Shown in pieces: positions 1-5,915 of a stretch of 12,424 bases of DNA (its first letter is position 1; each line of letters opens with the position of its first letter). Source of the DNA: Litorisediminicola beolgyonensis (GTDB lineage Bacteria > Pseudomonadota > Alphaproteobacteria > Rhodobacterales > Rhodobacteraceae); the NCBI RefSeq assembly GCF_042679605.1, contig NZ_JBHTMU010000063.1, forward strand, positions 1 to 12,424, in the 5' to 3' direction. The notes under the pieces are model-generated. The model was not told where the DNA came from. It worked only from the letters and a program-made list of their open reading frames with translations, and did not search any database. The translations under genes and the position numbers were made by a program.

Positions 1-497
1 GGCGCGGGCCGTGCGGCGGGCGCGCGGTCGCCCTGGTCGATCACGGCGTCGTCGGGTGCGGGGGCGGTCGCGGGCCCTGTGCCCATCGCCATGACCGCGG
101 GCGCCTTGTCCTTCAACTCGTTCACCACGCGGGTCGCGGTCTTTGGGCCGATGCCCTTGGCGGCCTTGATCGAGCCCGCATCCCCAAGCGCGATGGCGCG
201 GCTGACGCCGTCGGGGCCAAGCGTGCCGAGGATCGCGAGCGCCGCCTTGGCGCCGACGCCCTGGACCGTCATCAGGAGCCGGAACCATTCCTTTTCGACC
301 AGCGTCGGAAAGCCGTAGAGCTGGAGGAGATCCTCGCGCACGATCAGGTCGGTGAAGAGCGCCGCCGCCTCGCCCGCGCCGCCGAGCCCCGCCAGCACCC
401 GCTCGGAGCAATAGACCAGATAGCCCACGCCGCGCACGTCGATCAGCACGTGATCCTCGCCGCGATACTCGATCCGTCCGGCAATCCGCCCGATCAT
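1..497 (-). CDS. ruvA: Holliday junction branch migration protein RuvA (3' end outside window)
   Basis: RuvA binds four-way DNA junctions as a tetramer and loads the RuvB motor for branch migration in recombinational repair. The first 165 codons are visible. They open with MIGRIAGRIEYRG, the OB-fold domain (residues 1 to about 62). Two helix-hairpin-helix motifs follow: QGVGAKAALAIL near 79-90 and KGIGPKTATRVVNELK near 114-129. From about residue 132 the chain becomes Ala/Pro-rich, as expected for the flexible linker before domain III. Domain III, which contacts RuvB, lies off the left edge; the family is about 200 residues long. The ATG overlaps the ruvC stop in an ATGA, which indicates translational coupling in a ruvC-ruvA operon. 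ruvB would be expected next, outside the window. The identification is secure. Confidence 0.96.
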   Translation of the reverse strand, partial: MIGRIAGRIEYRGEDHVLIDVRGVGYLVYCSERVLAGLGGAGEAAALFTDLIVREDLLQLYGFPTLVEKEWFRLLMTVQGVGAKAALAILGTLGPDGVSRAIALGDAGSIKAAKGIGPKTATRVVNELKDKAPAVMAMGTGPATAPAPDDAVIDQGDRAPAARPA

Positions 498-985
498 GCC
501 CGGATCCTCGCCTGCGGTGCGCGGATGTGATGCGCGTGGCAGATCGCGATGGCCAGCGCGTCGGCGGCGTCGGGCGAATCCAGCGTCACGCCCGGAAGCT
601 GCATCTTCACCATGTGCTCGATCTGGCGCTTGTCGGCATGTCCGACGCCGACGACTGTCTTCTTGACCTTGTTGGGCGCGTATTCGCCCACCTCCAACCC
701 GAACTGCGCGGGGACCAGGAGCGCGATGGCGCGGGCCTGGCCGAGCTTCAGCGTCGCCACGGCGTCCTTGTTCACGAAGGTCTGCTCCACCGCCGCGGTG
801 CCCGGCGCGAAGCGCTCGAGCACGTCCCAAAGCGCCCGGTGCAGGGTCAGGAGACGCGGCGCCAGATCGCCCGCTTCGGAATGCAGCGTGCCGTTCGCGA
901 CATGGCGCAGGCGCCCGCCATCGGCGTCGATCACGCCCCATCCGAGGTTTCGCAACCCCGGGTCGATGCCCAGAACCCTGATCAC
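494..985 (-). CDS. ruvC: Crossover junction endodeoxyribonuclease RuvC
   Basis: RuvC is the dimeric, metal-dependent resolvase that cuts Holliday junctions after RuvAB branch migration. The 163-residue product has the family length. It starts MIRVLGIDPGLRNLGWGVI, typical of the RNase H-like fold. The four catalytic acids are present: D8 (GIDPG), E67 (AVEQTF), D139 and D142 (SPDAADAL). These match E. coli D7/E66/D138/D141 shifted by one. I chose the GTG at 985 because it puts the conserved IRVLGIDPG at the N-terminus and has a purine-rich GAGAGGCGGG upstream. An in-frame start at 1138 would add 51 non-conserved residues. The gene is first in a ruvC-ruvA operon, and a candidate LexA box lies 36-50 bases upstream. 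Confidence 0.97.
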   Translation of the reverse strand: MIRVLGIDPGLRNLGWGVIDADGGRLRHVANGTLHSEAGDLAPRLLTLHRALWDVLERFAPGTAAVEQTFVNKDAVATLKLGQARAIALLVPAQFGLEVGEYAPNKVKKTVVGVGHADKRQIEHMVKMQLPGVTLDSPDAADALAIAICHAHHIRAPQARIRA

Positions 986-1020
986 TGCCCGCCTCTCACC
1001 GTGCGTTTGGCCCAGCGCTA

Positions 1021-1035
1021 GCACGAAACGCGAAC
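1021..1035 (-). promoter_or_regulatory. Candidate LexA (SOS) box upstream of ruvC
   Basis: Read on the ruvC strand, this site is GTTC, seven bases, then GTGC. The alphaproteobacterial LexA operator is known as a direct repeat GTTC-N7-GTTC, with a GTTC-N7-GATC variant in Rhodobacter. The match is therefore one base off the first form. It lies 36-50 bases upstream of the ruvC GTG, where a promoter would be expected, and ruvCAB is a common SOS target in this class. No convincing -35/-10 pair is visible beside it. Inference only; a one-mismatch 8-base site can occur by chance. Confidence 0.4.
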
Positions 1036-1123
1036 ATCCGCTACCGGCAAAGAACCGTTTCGACGCTTTGAGAGCCGGGAGCGACACATGATGTCGGCGC
1101 ATGGCGCCTATGCAATCTCCGCG

Positions 1124-1151
1124 ATTGTGAGTTTTCAAACCGCCTCATATT
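1124..1151 (+). promoter_or_regulatory. Possible RpoH-type (heat-shock) promoter of the DUF1127 gene
   Basis: A -35-like ATTGTGA at 1124-1130 is followed after 12 bases by CCTCATATT at 1143-1151. The second element resembles the heat-shock sigma factor -10 (CCCCATAT type). Read as sigma-70, the pair is TTGTGA with a 15-base spacer and CATATT, which is poor. It lies about 60 bases upstream of the DUF1127 start and points towards it. Some DUF1127 genes in Rhodobacter are known to be RpoH-controlled, which fits. The assignment comes from eye matching only. Confidence 0.35.
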
Positions 1152-1179
1152 TGCGCGTTCGAACACGCCTTCTAGGCAC

Positions 1180-1188
1180 CCTCCTCCT
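1180..1188 (+). promoter_or_regulatory. CCTCCTCCT (anti-Shine-Dalgarno-like) motif in the DUF1127 leader
   Basis: The untranslated leader contains CCTCCTCCT about 24 bases before the DUF1127 ATG. A small imperfect hairpin (GCG/CGC with GT/AC around a TCGA loop, 1153-1168) precedes it. The motif resembles the CCUCCUCCC loop signature of a known family of alphaproteobacterial stress small RNAs, members of which are co-transcribed with DUF1127 genes in Rhodobacter. Here there is a single copy, upstream rather than downstream of the gene, so membership is uncertain. Confidence 0.35.
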
Positions 1189-1211
1189 CGACCTTCCTTC
1201 GGATTCTTCCA

Positions 1212-1472
1212 ATGACCTACATGACCGCAGCACATCCCGCGACCGGACCCGTGGCCCTTGCCTCGGGCATCGGCCGCATCCTCGTGTCCTCCACCCGCCT
1301 TGATCACGACGTGGTTCCGTCACTCCTGAGCCGCGCCGCGACCGAACTGCGCCTGCGCGCCGAGATCCACCGCACCCGCCGGCAGCTGTCGGCGCTGAGC
1401 GATCGCGAGCTCGACGATATCGGCCTGACCCGCGGCGATATCGATCGCGCGGCACGCAAGGCTGCCCGCTGA
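1212..1472 (+). CDS. DUF1127 domain-containing small protein
   Basis: An 86-residue protein whose C-terminal half carries the DUF1127 signature: LSALSDRELDDIGLTRGDI at residues 59-77, ending in a basic RKAAR. The N-terminal 40 residues are variable and hydrophobic-neutral; the middle (residues 41-58) is Arg-rich and probably helical. Proteins of this family are abundant small factors in alphaproteobacteria, and some act in stress response and RNA turnover. The exact role here is unknown. No strong Shine-Dalgarno sequence precedes the ATG (only a weak GGA at 1201-1203), and the leader instead contains an anti-SD-like motif. ATG 1221 is an alternative start without a better ribosome site. The gene is monocistronic and closed by a strong terminator 40 bases downstream. 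Confidence 0.88.
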   Translation: MTYMTAAHPATGPVALASGIGRILVSSTRLDHDVVPSLLSRAATELRLRAEIHRTRRQLSALSDRELDDIGLTRGDIDRAARKAAR

Positions 1473-1512
1473 ACGAACCGCGCCGCGCCTAAAGCGGCAC
1501 GCTGAACGAAAG

Positions 1513-1546
1513 AACCGGCGCCGGAGAGATCTCCGGCGCCGGTTTT
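1513..1546 (+). terminator. Strong intrinsic terminator after DUF1127, probably bidirectional
   Basis: A perfect 15-base inverted repeat (1513-1527 and 1530-1544) encloses a two-base centre and ends in TTTT at 1543-1546. The stem is almost entirely G/C. It lies 40 bases after the DUF1127 stop. On the other strand it lies 28 bases beyond the stop of the 114-residue membrane protein, followed there by CTTTCG, so it probably serves both converging transcripts. Confidence 0.88.
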
Positions 1547-1574
1547 GCGAAAAACGAAAGCGATGAGCGTCGGG

Positions 1575-1919
1575 TCAGATCACCCGCGACGCGAGGTCGG
1601 CCAGTGTCACGGTCAGCGGATCGAGCGACATGAGGACCGCCCCCATCTGCTCGGAGAGGCTGCCGTTCTCGAGAGCGGCCAGATGACCCGCGTAATCCTC
1701 GGTGCCGAGGCGGACGAGCAGGAAGGCCTTGAAGCAGAAGAAGCCGAGCGTCAGCGCGATCAGCGGGCTGATCATGTGGCGCGCGAACTCGGAGTTCGGC
1801 GCATGCTCGTAATTGCCGGTCTCGGGGTTCAGCCGCGTGGTGTAGCCCTTGGCCAGCTTGCGATGCGAGCGCTCGATCTTTCTCTGACGGCGCTGAAAAG
1901 ACTTGTAAGATGCTTCCAT
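1575..1919 (-). CDS. Hypothetical single-span membrane protein
   Basis: I do not recognise this 114-residue protein. Residues 2-40 are very basic and polar (SFQRRQRKIERSHRKLAKGY followed by NPETGNYEH). A hydrophobic segment at about 50-70 (MISPLIALTLGFFCFKAFLLVRL) is probably one transmembrane helix, and a mildly acidic tail of about 44 residues follows. The basic N-terminus suggests an inside orientation. I chose ATG 1919; the open frame continues to 2030, but that extension would overlap the end of prmA and is low-complexity. The ribosome site is unusual: a 7-bp hairpin abuts the ATG. G/C third-position bias and the shared terminator support a real gene. The gene follows prmA on the same strand with a 107-base gap. 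Confidence 0.75.
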   Translation of the reverse strand: MEASYKSFQRRQRKIERSHRKLAKGYTTRLNPETGNYEHAPNSEFARHMISPLIALTLGFFCFKAFLLVRLGTEDYAGHLAALENGSLSEQMGAVLMSLDPLTVTLADLASRVI

Positions 1920-1940
1920 GGCAACATACCCAGTGTTGCC
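1920..1940 (-). promoter_or_regulatory. Hairpin directly upstream of the 114-residue protein's start codon
   Basis: In the transcript GGCAACA and TGTTGCC pair perfectly (7 bp) around the loop CTGGGTA. The 3' arm ends on the base before ATG 1919. The only SD-like purines (GGG) lie in the loop, so the structure could control ribosome access. The stem is short and may be coincidental. Confidence 0.35.
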
Positions 1941-2026
1941 CCCACCGGATGCGACCGAGATACGCCGCAAATGCGGCAAGAATGGGGCAAAACGCGTGAA
2001 TTTTCTCAAAATCCGGCGCTTTGGGG

Positions 2027-2896
2027 TCAATTTGCCTTCAAGGTTAACGTCGTCCAGTCACCAATCCGGTCCGCCTGGACCAGATTGATCCCGGCTGCGA
2101 CATAAGCCGCCACCACCTCGTCGGCCTGGTCGTTCAGGAGCCCCGACAGGATCGCGTGACCGCCCGGCGCCAGATGCGCGGCCATGTCGGGCGCGAGCGC
2201 AATCAGGGGCGCCTTGAGGATGTTCGCGAAGACCAGATCGAAGGGCGCCGCCGCGGCGATCTCGGGGTGATCGAAGCCCGCGGCCTCGAGACAGCGCACC
2301 CGCCCCTCCATGCCGTTGGCGCGGAGATTGGCCTCGGCCACCTCGACCGCGACCGCGTCGATATCGGAGGCCAGCGCCGGTTCGGGCCAGATGCGCGCGG
2401 CGGCCATCGCGAGAACCGCGGTGCCGCAGCCGATATCGGCGACGTTGTGGCAGGTCACGCCGGCCTCGATCAGGCGGTCGAGCGCCAGGAGGCAGCCCTT
2501 GGTGGTGCCGTGGTGCCCGGTGCCGAAGGCCATCGCCGCCTCGATCAAAAGCGGCACCTTGTCCGAGGGCACCTGGTCGGCATCATGGCTGCCATAGACG
2601 AAGAACCGGCCCGCGACGACCGGCACCAGCTCGCGCCGGACCTTGGCCACCCAGTCGGTCTCGGGCAGCTCGGAGATCGCGAAAGGGCGCGCGCCGAAGG
2701 CCGCGGCGAGGAGCGCAAGTTCGCTCTCGGCGGGCTCTTCCTCGAAATAGCCCCCGACTTCCCAGCGGCCCGAACCGTCCTCGATTTCGAAGACGCCGAC
2801 GCCCGTGGGTTCGGGATCGAGCTCTTCCATCGCCGCGCCCAGCGCCTCGGCTGCCTCGCGCCCGTCGAGGGTCGTCAGAGCGGTAAATGTGGCCAT
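2027..2896 (-). CDS. prmA: Ribosomal protein L11 methyltransferase PrmA
   Basis: PrmA uses S-adenosylmethionine to methylate lysines and the N-terminus of ribosomal protein L11 in the cytoplasm. The product has 289 residues, close to the E. coli length of 293. The N-terminal substrate-recognition domain covers about 1-100. The family motif AFGTGHH is at 123-129, SAM motif I DIGCGTA at 154-160, the ribose-binding acidic strand SDID near 177-180, and the NILKAPL catalytic-loop equivalent at 225-231. I chose ATG 2896 because AAGGTG lies seven bases upstream; a GTG at 2905 overlaps that ribosome site. The gene is divergent from the symporter and precedes the small membrane protein gene. Confidence 0.95.
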   Translation of the reverse strand: MATFTALTTLDGREAAEALGAAMEELDPEPTGVGVFEIEDGSGRWEVGGYFEEEPAESELALLAAAFGARPFAISELPETDWVAKVRRELVPVVAGRFFVYGSHDADQVPSDKVPLLIEAAMAFGTGHHGTTKGCLLALDRLIEAGVTCHNVADIGCGTAVLAMAAARIWPEPALASDIDAVAVEVAEANLRANGMEGRVRCLEAAGFDHPEIAAAAPFDLVFANILKAPLIALAPDMAAHLAPGGHAILSGLLNDQADEVVAAYVAAGINLVQADRIGDWTTLTLKAN

Positions 2897-2929
2897 CTGG
2901 ATCACCTTTTTCTACCAATGCGGGAACCG

Positions 2930-2950
2930 AGCCGGACGCGCCCGGTTTTT
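2930..2950 (+). promoter_or_regulatory. Terminator-like hairpin in the symporter leader
   Basis: AGCCGG and CCGGTT can pair (6 bp with one G-U) around ACGCGC, and the 3' side runs into TTTTT at 2946-2950. It lies in the 86-base divergent gap, about 33 bases before the symporter ATG. No plus-strand gene upstream needs a terminator, so it might act as an attenuator or block antisense transcription into prmA. The stem is short. Confidence 0.3.
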
Positions 2951-2982
2951 CCTGGAGTGCACGCTACGGGAGGGCTTTGAGC

Positions 2983-4578
2983 ATGGAGGAACAATCTTCG
3001 CAAGCGGTGGCCGGTGCCATCACCGGTCTCGATATCGGGGTTCTGGTCGCCTATTTCCTGGTCGTCATCGCCATCGGCGTCTGGGTGTCGCGCAAAACCG
3101 AGAGCGGCGAGGACCTGTTTCTGGCCGGTCGCACCCTGACCTGGGGCATCGTCGGCTTCTCGCTTTTCGCCTCGAACATCTCGTCCACCACCCTGATCGG
3201 TCTGACCGGCGCGGCCTATTCGACGGGTATCGCGACCTCGGCCTATGAATGGATGTCGGGCCTGCCGCTCCTGATCCTCGCCTTCATCTTCGCGCCGCTC
3301 TTCTTCCGCTCGAAGGTGACGACGATCCCGGAATGGCTGGAGCGCCGCTACGACCGGCGCGCGCGGCTCTATTTCTCGGCGATCACCATCCTTCTGACCG
3401 TCATCGTCGACACCGCGGGCGGGCTCTACGCGGGCGGGGTCGTGGTCAAGACGTTCTTCCCGGACATCCCCGTCTGGCAGACCTGCGTCGCGATCGGGAT
3501 CTTCGCGGGTCTCTACACCGCGTCCGGCGGCCTCAGGGCGGTGGTCTATACCGACGTGCTGCAGGCGGTGGTGCTGATCGTCGGCACCGCGGTGATGACC
3601 TGGCTCCTCTTCTCGGAGTTGGGCTTTTCCTGGCAGGCGGTGAAGGACGCGGTGCCCGAGGAGAACCATCTCTCGCTGATCCAGCCCCGCGATGACGAGA
3701 CCCTGCCCTGGCCCGGTCTCTTCGTGGGCGTGCCGCTTCTGGGCTTCTGGTACTGGGTCACCAACCAGTACATCGTCCAGCGCGTCCTCGGCGCGCGCGA
3801 CCTGCGCGAGGCGCAGCGCGGCGCGATCCTCGGCGGGTTCCTCAAGATCATCCCGATGTTCATCATGGTGCTGCCCGGCGCGATGGCGCTGGCTGTGGTG
3901 CCCGATCTCGAGAACGCGGACATGGTCTTTCCGACCATCGCGACCACTATCCTGCCCGCCGGTCTGACCGGTCTCGTCCTCGCCGGTCTCGTCGCCGCGA
4001 TCATGTCGAGCGTTGACTCGACGCTCAACTCCTCCTCCACGCTGATCAGCCACGATTTCATCGGCGTCGAGGACAAGAGCCCGCGCGAGCAGCGCAATAT
4101 CGGGCGCATCACCACGCTGGTCCTCATGGCGGTCGCGGTGGTCTGGGCGCCGTTCATCGACGACATGGGCGGGCTCTGGGATTACCTGCAGCAGGCCTTC
4201 TCGATCGTCGTGCCGCCGGTCGTGGCGATCTTCATCCTCGGCGCGCTCTGGCATCGCGGCACCTCGGACGCGGCGTTCTGGACGCTTCTCGGGGGCCACG
4301 CGGTCGCGGTCGCGGTCTTCATCGCGACGCAGATGGGCTACTGGCCGCTGCATTTCACCACCAATGTCGGCGTGATGTTCGCGGTCTCCTGCGTGATCTA
4401 CTTCCTCGTCAGCCGCACCGGCACGGCCCGGCCCGCCGATCAGCTGGGCGATGTGGTCTGGTCCAAGGACATGGCCTTCGATGCGCTGTCCGACGACGCG
4501 CCGGTCTGGGCCAACGTCAAGATCTGGGGCGTTCTGCTGGCCGCCTCGATGCTGGCCATCCTGGTGATCTTCTGGTGA
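2983..4578 (+). CDS. SGLT-type sodium:solute symporter (SSF family)
   Basis: An inner-membrane Na+-coupled uptake transporter of 531 residues with about 14 hydrophobic segments, the SSF layout. It resembles the sugar branch (SGLT/vSGLT). Segments seen are SNISSTTLIGL at 64-74, AYEWMSG at 87-93 with the Glu that contacts sugar in vSGLT, SGGLRAVVYTD at 181-191, WYWVTNQYIVQR at 256-267 with the binding Asn, LGGFLKIIPMF at 283-293, and MSSVDSTLNSSSTL at 341-354 with the Na+-binding serines. The start is ATG 2983, with GGGAGG at 2968-2973; a longer open frame back to 2887 enters prmA. The substrate cannot be fixed: sugars or polyols are likeliest by family, but no catabolic genes lie nearby. The stop is four bases from the convergent MFS stop. 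Confidence 0.9.
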   Translation: MEEQSSQAVAGAITGLDIGVLVAYFLVVIAIGVWVSRKTESGEDLFLAGRTLTWGIVGFSLFASNISSTTLIGLTGAAYSTGIATSAYEWMSGLPLLILAFIFAPLFFRSKVTTIPEWLERRYDRRARLYFSAITILLTVIVDTAGGLYAGGVVVKTFFPDIPVWQTCVAIGIFAGLYTASGGLRAVVYTDVLQAVVLIVGTAVMTWLLFSELGFSWQAVKDAVPEENHLSLIQPRDDETLPWPGLFVGVPLLGFWYWVTNQYIVQRVLGARDLREAQRGAILGGFLKIIPMFIMVLPGAMALAVVPDLENADMVFPTIATTILPAGLTGLVLAGLVAAIMSSVDSTLNSSSTLISHDFIGVEDKSPREQRNIGRITTLVLMAVAVVWAPFIDDMGGLWDYLQQAFSIVVPPVVAIFILGALWHRGTSDAAFWTLLGGHAVAVAVFIATQMGYWPLHFTTNVGVMFAVSCVIYFLVSRTGTARPADQLGDVVWSKDMAFDALSDDAPVWANVKIWGVLLAASMLAILVIFW

Positions 4579-4582
4579 GGAC

Positions 4583-5824
4583 CTATTCCGCCGGGGCCGC
4601 GAGACGCGGGGCGAAGACCGTCTCGTGTCCCGGCGCGGGATGGCGCGGGATCAGAAGCGCCAGAAGGAACGAGATCGTCGCCATGCCCGCCGCGAGCACG
4701 AAGACGGCCTGGGGCGAGACCAGCCAGAGATAGCCCAGAAGCGCGGGGAGAAAGACCGCGGCGATGTGGTTGATGGTGAAGGCCACCGCCGCTGTGGGCG
4801 CAATGTCTCCGGGATCGGCGATCTTCTGGAAATAGGTCTTGAGCGCCAGCGCCAGCGCGAAGAACAGGTGATCGACGACGTAGAGCGCCGCGGCGAGCGC
4901 CACGCCCCAGCCGAAGGCATAGATGCCGCCATAGGCCAGGAACACGCCGATCAGCCCGGCATATTCGAACAAGAGCGCCCGGCGCTCGCCCCAGACCGCC
5001 ACCGCGCGGCCCATCAGCGGCGCGAAGACCATGTTTGCGACGAGGGTCACGAGGAAAAGGCCCGTGACCTCGTGGACCTCGAAGCCGAAACGCTCGACCA
5101 TCATGAAGCCCGCGAAGACGACGAAGATCTGGCGCCGCGCCCCGGCCATGAACTGCAGCGCGTAGTAGAGCCAGTAGCGGCGGCGCAGGACGAAGCGCTT
5201 GAGCTGCGGGTTCGGCGCCTCGAATTGCGGGAAGGCGAGCGCGCAGAGGGCGACGATCACCAGCGTCAGACCGCCCGAGGCGAGATAGACGGTGTTGTAG
5301 GAGAGATCGAAGCGCTCCCATGTGGCGACGATCAGGCCGTAGGCGATCAGCGTCGCGCCCGACCCGGCGGCGAGGAGCCATCCGAGCACCTGCGGGGCGC
5401 GCGCCTTGTCGATCCATTGCAGCTGGAGCGACTGGTTGACCGTCTCGTAATAGTGAAAGCCGATGGAGCTCAGGAGCGTGATGGTGAGGATGCCGCCGAG
5501 GCTCGGGAACATCGCGGTGAGCGCGGTCGCCACGCCCAAAAGCGCCAGCGACACGAGCGCCAGCACCTGTTCGCGCACGAAGATGATCACCGCGATCACG
5601 CCGATGGCGAGAAAGCCCGGGATCTCGCGCACGGTGTGCAGCCAGCCGATATCCGAGCCGTCGAAACCCGCCTGCTCGATGACGAAATTGTTCAGTAGCG
5701 CGGACCAGGTCGCGAAGCTGAGCGGCATGGCGATGGCCATGAGAAACAGGAGCGGCACCGGCCTCTGCCAGCGCGGCTGATCGTCGAGATGATCGAGGGA
5801 TACCGGGCGCATGATCTGCGCCAT
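4583..5824 (-). CDS. Major facilitator superfamily (MFS) transporter
   Basis: A 413-residue integral membrane protein with about 12 hydrophobic segments in two halves, split by a polar loop near residues 208-223 (FEAPNPQLKRFVLRRRYW). The loop between the seventh-eighth and next helices carries GRAVAVWGERRAL, a degenerate form of the MFS GRxxDRxGRR motif; the equivalent motif in the first half is not recognisable. The N-terminal 20 residues are cytoplasmic and polar; the C-terminal tail ends in LAAPAE. The substrate is unknown. I chose ATG 5824; ATG 5812 is also possible, and neither has a strong ribosome site. The open frame reaches 5953 but would then overlap gshB by 47 bases. It follows gshB after an 82-base gap holding two hairpins, so joint transcription is doubtful. 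Confidence 0.85.
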   Translation of the reverse strand: MAQIMRPVSLDHLDDQPRWQRPVPLLFLMAIAMPLSFATWSALLNNFVIEQAGFDGSDIGWLHTVREIPGFLAIGVIAVIIFVREQVLALVSLALLGVATALTAMFPSLGGILTITLLSSIGFHYYETVNQSLQLQWIDKARAPQVLGWLLAAGSGATLIAYGLIVATWERFDLSYNTVYLASGGLTLVIVALCALAFPQFEAPNPQLKRFVLRRRYWLYYALQFMAGARRQIFVVFAGFMMVERFGFEVHEVTGLFLVTLVANMVFAPLMGRAVAVWGERRALLFEYAGLIGVFLAYGGIYAFGWGVALAAALYVVDHLFFALALALKTYFQKIADPGDIAPTAAVAFTINHIAAVFLPALLGYLWLVSPQAVFVLAAGMATISFLLALLIPRHPAPGHETVFAPRLAAPAE

Positions 5825-5869
5825 ACGCCCATCGGATTTGTTTGGCGAGACCCGCGGGTCGAGGGCGGG

Positions 5870-5915
5870 GAAAATTCCGAGGCGGAATTTTCTCGCCTGA
5901 CAGGGGTCAGGCGAG
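5870..5915 (-). terminator. Two tandem hairpins at the end of gshB
   Basis: On the gshB strand a 10-bp perfect stem (5915-5906 with 5901-5892, loop CCCT) spans the gshB stop codon. A second 9-bp stem (5892-5884 with 5878-5870, five-base loop) follows at once, and its 3' arm carries TTTT followed by CCCC. There is no clean U-tract after either stem. It may be an imperfect terminator or an RNA-stabilising 3' structure between gshB and the MFS gene. Confidence 0.5.

Noticed and set aside
986..1138. 51-codon N-terminal extension of ruvC to an ATG at 1138
   Set aside because: The extension is unlike any RuvC, and the GTG at 985 gives the exact family N-terminus.
1088..1303. 71-codon plus-strand open frame overlapping the DUF1127 gene
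   Set aside because: No recognisable features and in a different frame from the DUF1127 protein.
1467..1510. 11-base direct repeat CGCTGAACGAA (1467-1477 and 1500-1510) around the end of the DUF1127 gene
   Set aside because: Short and isolated; no mobile-element features, so probably a local duplication or chance.
2897..2905. GTG start for prmA at 2905
   Set aside because: It overlaps the AAGGTG ribosome site that serves the ATG at 2896.
2887..2982. N-terminal extension of the symporter to 2887
   Set aside because: It would enter prmA and add a non-hydrophobic low-complexity stretch; ATG 2983 has a strong ribosome site.
2902..4353. 483-codon open frame on the minus strand opposite the symporter
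   Set aside because: Its translation is a run of Arg, Asp, Glu, His and Gly with no domain, the usual shadow of a G/C-biased gene; the plus strand encodes a clear SSF transporter.
4625..5698. 357-codon plus-strand open frame opposite the MFS gene
   Set aside because: Highly charged low-complexity product antisense to a well-supported membrane protein; no start site and no family features.
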